From JACKIC01 sp964543795 (GTDB taxonomy: Bacteria > Planctomycetota > UBA1135 > UBA2386), in the NCBI GenBank assembly GCA_964543795.1, contig CAZIZN010000013.1, positions 62,001 through 126,000 on the forward strand: a stretch of 64,000 nt of DNA, given 5' to 3'. The position numbers and the translations under genes were made by a program. The notes beneath the pieces were generated by a model. The model was given only the letters and a program-made list of their open reading frames with translations. It was not told the DNA's origin and ran no database searches. Positions within the stretch are counted from its first letter, which is position 1; every line of letters starts with the position of its first letter. Below, one piece after another: positions 55,167-63,960 of the stretch.

Positions 55167-55978
55167 GGCCCGGTCGGCGAGCCGGCCGAGGCGATCCGCG
55201 TCGGTGCGGCGCGTTCGCGCAGTCGCGCGCGGAACGACCAGGCGGCGGCGAGGTGACGCAGCACGTCGCGCACCACGCGCACCGTCGACTGCTTGTCGGT
55301 GCGGCGCTCGAAGCGGGCGGGGACTTCGACGACCCGCAGCCCGGCGAGGTGCGCGAGCACGAGGATCTCGCTGTCCCAGAACCAATGCCGATCGCGGGTG
55401 CGGTCGAGCACGGGCAGGATGCGGTCGCGCACGAAGAACTTGAAGCCCGTCTCCGGGTCGCGGAACGGCACGTCGAACAGGCGCCGGAACAGGCGGCGGT
55501 AGCCGCTCGACAGGACGTGGCGCAAGAGGCTCGACGGACCCATCGCGACCTCGTAGCTGCGGAACGCCGTGGCGCCGTCGGCGCCGGCGTCGATCGCCGC
55601 CAGCACCGCCGGCAGGTAGCGGCAGTGCACCTCGAGATCGATGTCGAGGAAGCCGACGATGCGGCCTCTGGCGAGCCGGAAGCCTTCGGTCACCGTGCCG
55701 CCGCGGCCGACGTTCTCTCCGTGGTAGACGGCGCGCATGTGGGGCTGGTCCTGCACGATCTGCGCGATCATCGCGGCCGTGCGATCGGTGCTCTTGTCGT
55801 CGAGGAAGATCAGCTCGTAGCTGCGGCCGAGGCCGTCGAGGGTCGCTTGCAGCGTGCGCACCGACTCCACGAGGTGGCTCTCCTCCTGGTAGCAGGCGAC
55901 CACGACCGAGAGGTCGTACGTGATGGACGGCGGTGCGCTCGCGTGCACCGCCGTCGCGGAAAGAAGGGGTCGTTCCAT
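55163..55978 (-). CDS. GT2 family glycosyltransferase (dolichol-phosphate mannosyltransferase type)
   Basis: A 271-residue enzyme: YDLSVVVACYQEESHLVES, LIFLDDKSTDRTA, GFLDIDLEVHCRYLP (DxD), DPETGFKFFVRD and a QSTV segment (DKQSTVRVVRD) near the end. The family transfers a sugar from a nucleotide donor to a polyprenyl phosphate or other lipid acceptor at the membrane. Next to it lies a polytopic protein that could use such a lipid-linked sugar, a typical GT2 plus GT-C pair. It is the last gene of the minus-strand operon that begins with the CnaB-like protein. Confidence 0.92.
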   Translation of the reverse strand: MERPLLSATAVHASAPPSITYDLSVVVACYQEESHLVESVRTLQATLDGLGRSYELIFLDDKSTDRTAAMIAQIVQDQPHMRAVYHGENVGRGGTVTEGFRLARGRIVGFLDIDLEVHCRYLPAVLAAIDAGADGATAFRSYEVAMGPSSLLRHVLSSGYRRLFRRLFDVPFRDPETGFKFFVRDRILPVLDRTRDRHWFWDSEILVLAHLAGLRVVEVPARFERRTDKQSTVRVVRDVLRHLAAAWSFRARLRERAAPTRIASAGSPTGP

Positions 55979-56080
55979 TCCGGATCGGGCCGCACAGTCT
56001 ACGACGCGCGCGCTGCAGAGTTTCGCAGACGACCCGGCGGTGGTGGCCGCGGCGAGGCTCCCGGTCTCGAACCGGGACGT

Positions 56081-58009
56081 TCAGCCGCGGCCTTGCACCA
56101 GGCGGACCCACGCCGGGTAGCCGCGGTCGAACCGGAGCCGCAGCAGTCGCCGCGCGCGCAACTTCGGCACGAACCCGCCGTCGCTCCAGTCGCCGGCCTC
56201 GAGCAGTGTCGGGAACTCGACGCTGCGGTCGATCGTGGTGGGCACGACCATCGCTTCGCCGAGCACCGCGCCCGGTGCGGGGCCGTAGCGCGCGATCGCC
56301 GTGCCGCTGCCCGCGAGCAGCTGGCGTGCATCGAGGGTGCCGTGGTCGGCATCCGCGGGGCCGTGGTCCGTGAACACGCACGCGAGGTAGCCGTTCGCGG
56401 TGAACACGGTGAGGCGGAAGCACGCAGGACGGCCGGGGTGCGTGCGCAAGCCGAAGTCGAGGCCCTCGGTCGCCAGCGCCAGGAGCCGCGCCGATCCGAA
56501 GTCGAGCACGCCGTCGCCGTCGACGACGAGTTCGGGCAGCGGGAGCGTCTCGGGGGCGCGGCCGAGTGCGGAGGCGCCGGCGAAGAACCACGTCGATCCT
56601 TCGGGCAGCGCGAACGGCGCCTCGCCCGGTCCGGCGAGGCGGAACACGCCTGGGGTCTCGGCGAGCGGGCGCAGCGCGTAGAGGGCGACCCCGCCCGGGC
56701 CGAACGGCGGTTCGAGCATGCGGTCGACGCCGAAGTGCAGCTGCACGGCCGTGCCGCGCGCGTTGGCGTGCGGCATGCCGGCGACGAACATCGGACCGCG
56801 TTCGCCGTCGGCCACTTCGCGCAGCAGCGCCGTGTGCATCGCCGCCGACTCGCGGTCGGCTGCGAACTGCGCGGTGCGCACGCTCGCCAGCGGCAGCACG
56901 CAGCACGCCGCCGCCAGCAGCGGCAGCGCGGCGTGGCGCGCCGCACAGAGTCCGGCGAGCGCCAGCGACGGCAGGTACAGGTAACGCAGGTTGTGCGGGT
57001 TGCCGGCGTCGGCGAGGAACGGCAGCAGCGGCGCACAGGCGATCAGGAACGTGAGCACCGCGCCGCCGAGCAGGCGCGGTCGCGTCGCCGCGGCGAAAGC
57101 GGCCAGCAGCACCGGCAGGGCGGCGAGCCAGAGCCAGATCGCGCCGACGTCGTGCGCCCATCGCCAGGGCACGAGGGTGTCGGCCACGAACTGCGCGAGG
57201 CCGCGCAGCGTCGCCGCCGGGTCGACGGCCGCGGCGAGGTAGCCGCCCAGGCGCCCGAGCACGAAGAGGCGCCAGAGCAGGTAGCCGCCGAACAGGAGCC
57301 ACATCGGCGCGGTGCGGCGCAGCGCGGTGCCGAGTCGCCGTGCCAGCGGCTGCGGCGGCGCCAGCACCGCGGCGAGCAACGTGGCGAGTGGCGGCAGCAC
57401 GAACGCCAGCTCCTTGCTCAGCAGCGCCAGCCCGGTCAGCAGCAGATGCGGCCAGCGCCGTGTCCGTTCCCCGCGCCCGGAGCGCTCGCAGTGGCGCACG
57501 AACGCGAGCAGGGCGCCGAGGATCCAGACCGTCGTGTGGCTGTCGACGCGGCCGACGGCCCAGGCCAGCGAGCCGACGTGCCCGGGCAGGATCGTCCACA
57601 GCAGCGCGGCGGCGAAGGCTCGGCCGTCGGGCAGGAAGCGCCGCCACAGCAGAGCACCGAGCAGCGCCGACGCGGCGTGGGCGAGCACGTTGCCGAGGTG
57701 CGCGACGAACGGCTCGGCGCCGCCGAGCTGCTGGTCGAGCCAGAAGCTCGCGGTGATCAGCGGCCGGTAGAACAGCCACACGTCGGTGGCGCCGTACTGC
57801 GGGCCCACGAAGTCGCGCAGCACGTTGCCGAGGTCCCGCGCGTAGTGCACGGCGAGGAAGTCGTCGCTCTGCCAGTAGGAGCCGATCGGCCACCACGCGA
57901 GCAGCGCGCAGAGGGGCAGCAGCAGGAACCAACGCGGCGGTGCCGCCGGCGTCGTGACGCTCGGCACGACGTCGGTCGTGCCGTCGGCGACGCGGGCGGG
58001 ACGGTTCAC
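56081..58009 (-). CDS. Polytopic membrane protein, GT-C/ArnT-like glycosyltransferase candidate
   Basis: A 642-residue protein. The first 420 residues contain about ten hydrophobic segments (for example WFLLLPLCALLAWWPIGSYW, AAALLWTILPGHVGSLAWAVG, WLWLAALPVLLAAFAAA). An early loop, QSDDFLAVHYARDLG, holds acidic residues in the place typical of GT-C catalytic Asp/Glu. The C-terminal 200 residues are a soluble beta-rich domain. It most likely transfers a sugar from a lipid-phosphate donor to a glycan or protein. The GTG start overlaps the FabZ-like stop (GTGA). Together with the GT2 gene downstream it forms a likely lipid-linked-sugar pathway. Confidence 0.75.
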   Translation of the reverse strand: MNRPARVADGTTDVVPSVTTPAAPPRWFLLLPLCALLAWWPIGSYWQSDDFLAVHYARDLGNVLRDFVGPQYGATDVWLFYRPLITASFWLDQQLGGAEPFVAHLGNVLAHAASALLGALLWRRFLPDGRAFAAALLWTILPGHVGSLAWAVGRVDSHTTVWILGALLAFVRHCERSGRGERTRRWPHLLLTGLALLSKELAFVLPPLATLLAAVLAPPQPLARRLGTALRRTAPMWLLFGGYLLWRLFVLGRLGGYLAAAVDPAATLRGLAQFVADTLVPWRWAHDVGAIWLWLAALPVLLAAFAAATRPRLLGGAVLTFLIACAPLLPFLADAGNPHNLRYLYLPSLALAGLCAARHAALPLLAAACCVLPLASVRTAQFAADRESAAMHTALLREVADGERGPMFVAGMPHANARGTAVQLHFGVDRMLEPPFGPGGVALYALRPLAETPGVFRLAGPGEAPFALPEGSTWFFAGASALGRAPETLPLPELVVDGDGVLDFGSARLLALATEGLDFGLRTHPGRPACFRLTVFTANGYLACVFTDHGPADADHGTLDARQLLAGSGTAIARYGPAPGAVLGEAMVVPTTIDRSVEFPTLLEAGDWSDGGFVPKLRARRLLRLRFDRGYPAWVRLVQGRG

Positions 58010-58485
58010 AGCAACACGCCGAGCAGGTCCATCTCCATCTTCATCTCGCCGTTGCAGAACACCTGGGCGGCCATGCGCGCGAGCCGTCGGCCGGAGAGGC
58101 GGATGTCGCCGCTGACGAAGTAGACGCGCGCCGGCGGCTCGATGACGCCGCGGATGCGTACGTTGTCGAGGCCGGCGAGGCCGACGAAACGGTCGATCTC
58201 CCAGGTGCTGAACTTCTTGATCAGGAAGGAGGCGACCTGTGCGGCGCCTTCGATCATGAGCACGCCGGGCATCAGCGGCCGGCCGGGGATGTGGCCCGCA
58301 CCCCACCATGGATCCGCCGGCCAGTCCTTGTAGCCGACCGCGCACTGGCGCTCCGGGTCGAGGTGGCAGATGCCGTCGAGCAACTGGAACTGCTCGCGGT
58401 GCGGCAGGAGGCGGCGCAGCTCCTCCTCGGCGACGACGTCGCGAGTGAGGTCCACGCTCGACAGATCGACGATCGGTTGGCCCAT
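58006..58485 (-). CDS. FabZ/FabA-like 3-hydroxyacyl-ACP dehydratase
   Basis: A 159-residue hot-dog fold protein with LLPHREQFQLLDGI and the family motif WGAGHIPGRPLMPGVLMIEGAAQVASFL, including the catalytic His and the later Glu. The usual GHFPG is GHIPG here. FabZ dehydrates 3-hydroxyacyl-ACP in fatty-acid synthesis. The context (membrane glycosyltransferases, no other fab gene) suggests a dedicated dehydratase for an unusual envelope lipid. The stop overlaps the downstream GTG start. Confidence 0.85.
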   Translation of the reverse strand: MGQPIVDLSSVDLTRDVVAEEELRRLLPHREQFQLLDGICHLDPERQCAVGYKDWPADPWWGAGHIPGRPLMPGVLMIEGAAQVASFLIKKFSTWEIDRFVGLAGLDNVRIRGVIEPPARVYFVSGDIRLSGRRLARMAAQVFCNGEMKMEMDLLGVLL

Positions 58486-58556
58486 GGGCGGACGGCGAAG
58501 GCTAGCCACGGCGCCGTACGAAGGGAACGCTGCGATCGCCGGCGCGTCGGTCCGGA

Positions 58557-59678
58557 TCAGCGCAGGCGCACGAGGTTCAGCTCCTGGCGCGGGATCGGCG
58601 TGCGGTCCTGCACGGTGATCTGGCGGAAGCGCGGCTGGCAGCCGTCCTTGGTCACGTCGATCTGCCAGACACCGGGCGTCAGGTAGGGGAAGCGGGCTAT
58701 GCCGCCGGCGTCGGTGGTCAGGTCGAGCTGGGTCAGACGGACCTTGTCGGTCGCCTGCAGTTGCACGCGCGCGTCCGGGATCCCGTAGCCGTTGCCGTCG
58801 ACGACGAACACCTCGAGCGGCTGGCCGCGCGGGATCGTGACGACTTGTCCCTGGCCCTGCACGCGCGTCTGGTAGAGGCGTCCACCCGGCTGCACGGTAA
58901 CCGTCTGCGGCTCGCCCAGCGGCTGGCCGTTCTGGAACACGTGCACGGCATAGTCGCCCGCGAGCGCGCTCTCGTAGATGGCGCAACCGTAGCCGTCGCT
59001 GATCGCGTCCAAGCGTGGTCGGCCGGCGGGTTCGCCGACGGGCACGAGACGCACGTCGAGCTGCGGGTAGGGATTGCCGTCCTGGTCGCGCAGCAGCAGG
59101 GAGAAGGGTGCGCCGACCGAGATCGCCAGCACGATGTCCTCGACGATCGGATGCTCGGCATCGAGCTGCACGGTGCGGCGGCTGCCGTTCAGCCCGGGCG
59201 TGTAGACCGTGACGGCGTACGGGTAATCGGAGAACGGCACGTCCCGGATCTCGAACGTCGGCGTGCGCGTGCGGTCGAAGGACACCGGGATGCTGCGCCG
59301 GAACGGGGCCTGGTAGGACCCGTCGGAACGCAGCCCGCCGCGCAGTTCCTCGACGTGTACGGACAGCGATTCGATCCGGTCGATCGCGTTGACGGCCAGT
59401 TCGATGTCGCCGCGCAGGATGCCGTGGGTCCAGCCGGTCGTGTCGACGGTGGCGCGGCCGCCGCGCGCACTCGCTTCGGTGACGACGATCGCACCGTCGT
59501 CGGCAGGGAGCGTCGCGGGAATGGCCGGCAGTTCTGCGGCCGCCGGCTCGACCTCGACCGGTTGCACCGGTTGGGGCGGCAACGTCTCGGCGTACGTCTC
59601 GCGGGAGAGCAGCGCGACCCCGGCTGCCGTGCCGAGGCAGGCGCACAGGAGCAGGATCGTCAGTTCGCGGGGGCGCAT
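58557..59678 (-). CDS. Exported CnaB/carboxypeptidase-regulatory-like protein
   Basis: A 373-residue protein with an N-terminal hydrophobic anchor (LTILLLCACLGTAAGVALL). The rest is a series of beta-sandwich modules: SFDRTRTPTFEIRDVPFSDYPYAVTVYTPG, ISVGAPFSLLLRDQDGNPYPQLDVRLVPVGE, VFVVDGNGYGIPDARVQLQATD and TTDAGGIARFPYLTPGVWQIDV. These modules are typical of secreted surface proteins that mediate adhesion or structural scaffolding. It resembles in layout the CnaB-like protein near the left end but shows no CXXCH. It is the promoter-proximal gene of the envelope operon and divergent from the next one. Confidence 0.8.
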   Translation of the reverse strand: MRPRELTILLLCACLGTAAGVALLSRETYAETLPPQPVQPVEVEPAAAELPAIPATLPADDGAIVVTEASARGGRATVDTTGWTHGILRGDIELAVNAIDRIESLSVHVEELRGGLRSDGSYQAPFRRSIPVSFDRTRTPTFEIRDVPFSDYPYAVTVYTPGLNGSRRTVQLDAEHPIVEDIVLAISVGAPFSLLLRDQDGNPYPQLDVRLVPVGEPAGRPRLDAISDGYGCAIYESALAGDYAVHVFQNGQPLGEPQTVTVQPGGRLYQTRVQGQGQVVTIPRGQPLEVFVVDGNGYGIPDARVQLQATDKVRLTQLDLTTDAGGIARFPYLTPGVWQIDVTKDGCQPRFRQITVQDRTPIPRQELNLVRLR

Positions 59679-59835
59679 CGGGGAGGGGGGCAGGCGCGGC
59701 GCGTCGGCGTCCTGCACTGGACCGAATAGTAGCTCATGGGTGCCGGGCAACGCGGCGACGCCTCGGTACTGTCCCGATTCGGTGCGCCGCCGACAACCGA
59801 CGATTCCGTCGCCTTCCCGGTCACCGTCGCCCCCC

Positions 59836-61428
59836 ATGCCGCTGCACCGCCTGCCGATCGCCTTGTCCTTCGCGGCTGTCGTCGCCGCACAAGGCGCCGT
59901 GGCGCCGGCGCCTGCTCTGCGGCTCCAGTGGGTGCCCGCGGGGGCCGTCGCCGTCCTCGACGTCGCCGGACCGGCGCGCTTCGTGGGGGGGCTGGCGCGT
60001 GCCCTCGGCGGTTGGCCGCGCGACCTGCCGGCCGACGTGGCGGCGCTGGTCAGCCTGGGCCTGCTCGCGGTCCGCAATGCGGTCGGCGGCGACTTCGCCA
60101 CCCAGGTCGAGAAGCTCGCGGGCGGCGGGGCCGTGCTCGCCTGGGCGCCGCAGCCGTCGGGGTGGGGACTCGCCGCCGCCGTGCGGCCGGCCGATCCGGT
60201 CGCGGCGCTGGACGTGGCTCGTCGCCTCTTTCCGCGCGCCTGCCTGGCCGAGGATGCGGGATGGCTGCTGCTCGGCGAGCGGCCGCAGGCTCTCGAAGCG
60301 ATGCGGGCGGCGCGCGCGGGAGAGCGGCGCTGGGATGCGGCGGCGCTGCCCTCGGCTGCGCCGGATGCGGCGGTGCTCGCCGTCGATCTCGCGGCGGTGC
60401 GGGCAGGGTCGGGCGGCGGGGTGCCGGCGCTCGAGGGCCTGGGCGGGCAGGCGCGGTTCTGGTTCGCGCCGTTCGCGCATGCGTTGCGGCAAGGGCGACA
60501 CCTGCGGGCTTCGCTCGCGGGCGGCGACGCCTTGCAGCTGTGGCTCGACGTCGATGCGAGCGCGATCGGCACTCCCCTCGCGGAGCTGCTGACGGCGGCC
60601 GGGACTACCCGAGCGATCCTGCCGATGCCGGACGAGGCCGTTGCGTGCCTCGTCCTCGACCGCAGCCTGCACCGCCTCCTCGCCCGTCCGGCTGCGTTCC
60701 TGCCCGCAGCGGCGGTGACCGACGTCGAGTCGTTCCTGTCGGTGGCCGAGAGCCTCGACGGTCCACACACGTCGATCGTCGACGACCTGGTCGGACGCCT
60801 CGACGAGCCGGCGATGCTCTACGTGCTGCGGCCCGCGGTGCCCCTGGCCCACGAGCGGCCGCCGCTGCTCCTGCCCGATGCCGCCGTCGTCGTGCGCGTG
60901 CGCGACGATCGCGTCGAGTCGGTCGTTCGCCGCGTCGTCGGCCTCCTGCTCGTGATCGCCAACGCCGAGCGCGTGCAGCGCCGGCAGGGACCGCTCGCCC
61001 TGCGCGACTGGCGCTGCGAGCACGGTGCCGGGCTCGTCGCCGAGCTGCCGGAGTGGCGCGGGCCCGGCGCGCCGCCGGTCGAGAGCGTGCTCTCGCCGGT
61101 GGTCGCCTTCGGCAGCGGCCACATGGTGCTGGCGACCACCGCGCGCGCCGCCGAACGCCTGCTCGAGGCCTGTGGCGCGGAGCCGCGCGTGCGCATGCAG
61201 GGTGACCTGCTCGTCCTGCGCGGCGCTCCTCTCGCCGACGTCGTCGCCGCCAGCCGTGCTGCGCTGCAGCTCGCGCGAATGCTCGACGAGGGCGAGGACG
61301 AGGCGCGCGCAGCGCGCTTCTTCGCGGTGTTCGACGCGGTGGCGCGCGCCGTGCGCGAGATCTCCGTGACCGGCGGACCGGAGCAGGACCGCACCTCGCT
61401 GACCTTGCGGATCGAGCGCACCCGATGA
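59836..61428 (+). CDS. Secreted protein of unknown function, first gene of the DUF1800/DUF1501 operon
   Basis: A 530-residue protein with a signal peptide (MPLHRLPIALSFAAVVAAQG). It is very rich in Ala, Leu, Arg and Val; no catalytic motif or family is recognised. Segments such as FATQVEKLAGGGAVLAWAP, VLAVDLAAVRAG and GHMVLATTARAAERLL recall the DUF3352-like group of secreted proteins, but the assignment is weak. The stop overlaps the DUF1800 start (ATGA), so it is probably translated with the DUF1800 and DUF1501 proteins and may be part of the same extracytoplasmic complex. Confidence 0.65.
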   Translation: MPLHRLPIALSFAAVVAAQGAVAPAPALRLQWVPAGAVAVLDVAGPARFVGGLARALGGWPRDLPADVAALVSLGLLAVRNAVGGDFATQVEKLAGGGAVLAWAPQPSGWGLAAAVRPADPVAALDVARRLFPRACLAEDAGWLLLGERPQALEAMRAARAGERRWDAAALPSAAPDAAVLAVDLAAVRAGSGGGVPALEGLGGQARFWFAPFAHALRQGRHLRASLAGGDALQLWLDVDASAIGTPLAELLTAAGTTRAILPMPDEAVACLVLDRSLHRLLARPAAFLPAAAVTDVESFLSVAESLDGPHTSIVDDLVGRLDEPAMLYVLRPAVPLAHERPPLLLPDAAVVVRVRDDRVESVVRRVVGLLLVIANAERVQRRQGPLALRDWRCEHGAGLVAELPEWRGPGAPPVESVLSPVVAFGSGHMVLATTARAAERLLEACGAEPRVRMQGDLLVLRGAPLADVVAASRAALQLARMLDEGEDEARAARFFAVFDAVARAVREISVTGGPEQDRTSLTLRIERTR

Positions 61429-62744
61429 ACCCGTTGCAGCCGTACGAGCCGAGCCAGCGCGATCCGTTCGACCTGCGCAAGTGCGGCCATCTGCTGCGAC
61501 GCGCCGGCTTCGCGGCGTCGTTGCCCAGGCGTCGAGAGCTCGTGCGCGCGGGTCTGACGGCGGCGCTGGCGCACGTGCAGCCCGCGACGGACGCCGTGCC
61601 GCCTCACGATGCGCTGCTCCGCGAGGCGATTGCGTTCGGCGACCGGGCCCGCGTGCGCGCGTTCCGCGTCTGGCTGGCGCTGCGCTGCGCCCATCCGCTG
61701 CGGGAACGCGCGAGCTACTTCTGGCACGGCCACTTCGCCACCAGCGACCAGAAGGTCCAGGACCCGCGTGCGATGGCGCTCCAGATGGCGACGTTCGATC
61801 GGCTCGGGCTCGGCCGTTTCGACGATCTGCTCGCGGCGATGGGCCGCGATCCCGCGCTCCTGCGCTGGCTCGACAACGACGTCAACACCGCGCAGCGGCC
61901 CAACGAGAACTTCGCGCGCGAGGTGTTCGAGTTGTTCGCGCTCGGTCGCGGTGCCTACACCGAGCGCGACGTGCGCGAGGCGGCGCGCGCCTACACCGGC
62001 TGGCACGTTCGCGACGGCGTGTTCCACATCGAGCGCCATCTGCACGACGCCGGCGAGAAGGAGGTGCTCGGCCGGCGCGGTGCGTTCGGTGGCGACGACA
62101 TCGCTGCGCTGGCCGCCGCGCGACCGGAATCGGCGCGCTTCCTGGCCGCGAAGTGGCTGCGCTTCTTCGTGCACCCCGAACCCGCCGAGGAGGAGGTCGC
62201 AGCCCTCGCGACGGTCTACGAGCGGTCGGGGCGCGACGTCGGCGCCACCCTGCGCACCCTCTTGTCGAGCCGGCTGTTCTTCTCGCCGCGCGCCTATCGC
62301 AGCAAGGTGAAGAGCCCGGCCGACTTCGTGATCGGCACGGTGCGCCTGCTCGGCGGCCGGGCCGCCCCGACGGCGCTCGCGGCGGCGATGGCCGGGCTCG
62401 GCGAGACGTGGCTCGAGCCGCCCTCGGTCGAGGGCTGGCACGGCGAACTCGCCTGGCTGTCGCCGGCGGCATGGCTGCTGCGCAGCAACTTCGTCGCCGA
62501 CCTGGTCGGTGGCCGCCGCGGCCGGCTCGCGCCGTCGCCGGCGACGATGCTGGCCGGTCTCGCCACACCGCGCGAACTCGCCAGGGCCGCGGCGCTGTAC
62601 CTGCTCGACGGCGACGTGTCGGCGGCGGCGCAAGCGCAGCTCGAGGCCGTCGCCGCGGCGAGCGGTGGTGAGTCGAACGGTGCGGCGGCGAAGATCGTGG
62701 TCCTGCACGCCGCCGCGTGCCTGCCCGAGTACCAACTCCTCTGA
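61425..62744 (+). CDS. DUF1800 family protein
   Basis: A 439-residue protein with the DUF1800 signature: LLRRAGFAASLPRRREL at the start, HPLRERASYFWHGHFATSDQKVQD, NDVNTAQRPNENFAREVFELFALGRGAYTERDVREAARAYTGWH and KSPADFVIGTVRLLGG. DUF1800 genes are nearly always adjacent to DUF1501 genes in planctomycetes and other bacteria and are thought to act together outside the cytoplasm; the activity is unknown. No classical signal peptide is visible on this one, although its DUF1501 partner has a twin-arginine leader, so export as a hitch-hiker is possible. Confidence 0.95.
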   Translation: MNPLQPYEPSQRDPFDLRKCGHLLRRAGFAASLPRRRELVRAGLTAALAHVQPATDAVPPHDALLREAIAFGDRARVRAFRVWLALRCAHPLRERASYFWHGHFATSDQKVQDPRAMALQMATFDRLGLGRFDDLLAAMGRDPALLRWLDNDVNTAQRPNENFAREVFELFALGRGAYTERDVREAARAYTGWHVRDGVFHIERHLHDAGEKEVLGRRGAFGGDDIAALAAARPESARFLAAKWLRFFVHPEPAEEEVAALATVYERSGRDVGATLRTLLSSRLFFSPRAYRSKVKSPADFVIGTVRLLGGRAAPTALAAAMAGLGETWLEPPSVEGWHGELAWLSPAAWLLRSNFVADLVGGRRGRLAPSPATMLAGLATPRELARAAALYLLDGDVSAAAQAQLEAVAAASGGESNGAAAKIVVLHAAACLPEYQLL

Positions 62745-62751
62745 GCCAACG

Positions 62752-63960
62752 ATGAACCTCGATCGTCGTTCCTTCGTGCGTGGCTGTGCCCTCGGGCCCG
62801 CCGTCCTCGCCTTCGACGCCCGCGGCTTCTGGTCGCCGCGCGCCGACGACCGCTGTCTCTGCGTCCTCGAGCTCGGCGGTGGCAACGACGGGCTCAACAC
62901 GGTGATCCCCGTCGACGACGCGCGCTACGCGGCGCTGCGGCCCAGGCTGTCCGTCGTTCGTCGCGGTGCGCACCGCCTCGGCGACGGCACGGCGCTGCAC
63001 CCGTCGCTCGCGCGGTTGCAAGCGCACATCGCGGCCGGGCGCGGTGCCGTGGTGCACGGCGTCGGCTACGACCCGCCGGACCGCTCCCACTTCCGCAGCC
63101 GCGACATCTGGCACGTCGCCGATCCGCGCCACCAGCAGGTGAACGCAGCGACGACCGGCTGGCTCGGCCGCGCCGCGGCGCACCTCGCGGGCGCATCGTC
63201 GGGGCTGCCCGCGGTCGCGGTCGGCGCTCTCGAAGTGCCGCTGCTGCTGCACTCGCGCAGCGTGGCCGTGCCGAGCCTGTCGCGCCTCGAAGACTTCCAG
63301 TGGCTCGCCGCGGCCGCGCCGGCGCCGCTCGGGGCCGCTGCGCCGATGCGCCGGCTGCTCGATGGCGCGCGCGGCGACGAACTGCTCGATCGCGTGCTGG
63401 CGACGCAGCGCCGCGGCGTGGAGCTTGCCGACGGCCTGGCCGCTGCGCTGCAGCGCTACCGGTCTCGTGCCGAGTACCCTGCGACGGACCTCGGCCGCAG
63501 CCTGCAACTGATCGCGCGGTTGTTCGTCGCCGGCTTCGGGACGCGGCTCGTGCACACCTCGTTGTCGGGCTTCGACACCCACGCCCGCCAACTGCCGGCG
63601 CACGCGGGGCTGCTCGGCCAGCTCGATGCGGCGCTCGCGGCCTTCCTCGACGATCTCTCGGCGCACGGCTGCGTCGACCGGGTCGCCGTGCTCGTGCACT
63701 CCGAGTTCGGCCGCCGCGCGCAGGAGAACGCGAGCCAGGGCACCGACCACGGTGCGGCGGCGCCCGTGTTCGTGTTCGGAGGGGAGGTCGCCGGCGGCGT
63801 GCACGGCACGCCGCCCGATCTGCAGCGGCTCGTCGATGGCGATGTCGCCGTCGGCCAGGACTTCCGTGGCGTCTACGCGGACCTGCTGGCGTGGCTGGGC
63901 ATCGATGCGCGGTCCGTGCTCGGTGACGGGTTCGCACGCCCGGGGCTCTGGCCGGCGTGA
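62752..63960 (+). CDS. DUF1501 family protein, twin-arginine exported
   Basis: A 402-residue protein with a twin-arginine-type N-terminus (MNLDRRSFVRGCALGPAVLAF). The DUF1501 hallmarks are LCVLELGGGNDGLNTVIP, PPDRSHFRSRDIWHVAD, LSGFDTHARQLPAHAGLLGQLD, VLVHSEFGRRAQENASQGTDHG and a C-terminal DFRGVYADLLAWLGID. The fold belongs to the alkaline-phosphatase/sulfatase superfamily, and the conserved Asp and His residues (GFDTH, GTDHG) suggest metal binding, but the substrate is unknown. It starts seven bases after the DUF1800 stop. A further start may overlap its stop at the right edge. Confidence 0.95.
   Translation: MNLDRRSFVRGCALGPAVLAFDARGFWSPRADDRCLCVLELGGGNDGLNTVIPVDDARYAALRPRLSVVRRGAHRLGDGTALHPSLARLQAHIAAGRGAVVHGVGYDPPDRSHFRSRDIWHVADPRHQQVNAATTGWLGRAAAHLAGASSGLPAVAVGALEVPLLLHSRSVAVPSLSRLEDFQWLAAAAPAPLGAAAPMRRLLDGARGDELLDRVLATQRRGVELADGLAAALQRYRSRAEYPATDLGRSLQLIARLFVAGFGTRLVHTSLSGFDTHARQLPAHAGLLGQLDAALAAFLDDLSAHGCVDRVAVLVHSEFGRRAQENASQGTDHGAAAPVFVFGGEVAGGVHGTPPDLQRLVDGDVAVGQDFRGVYADLLAWLGIDARSVLGDGFARPGLWPA

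Noticed and set aside
56081..58123. A long plus-strand frame opposite the polytopic membrane protein and GT2
   Set aside because: The minus-strand frame has regular hydrophobic segments and a start coupled to the FabZ-like gene; the plus-strand reading is Arg/Glu/Gln-rich complement text.
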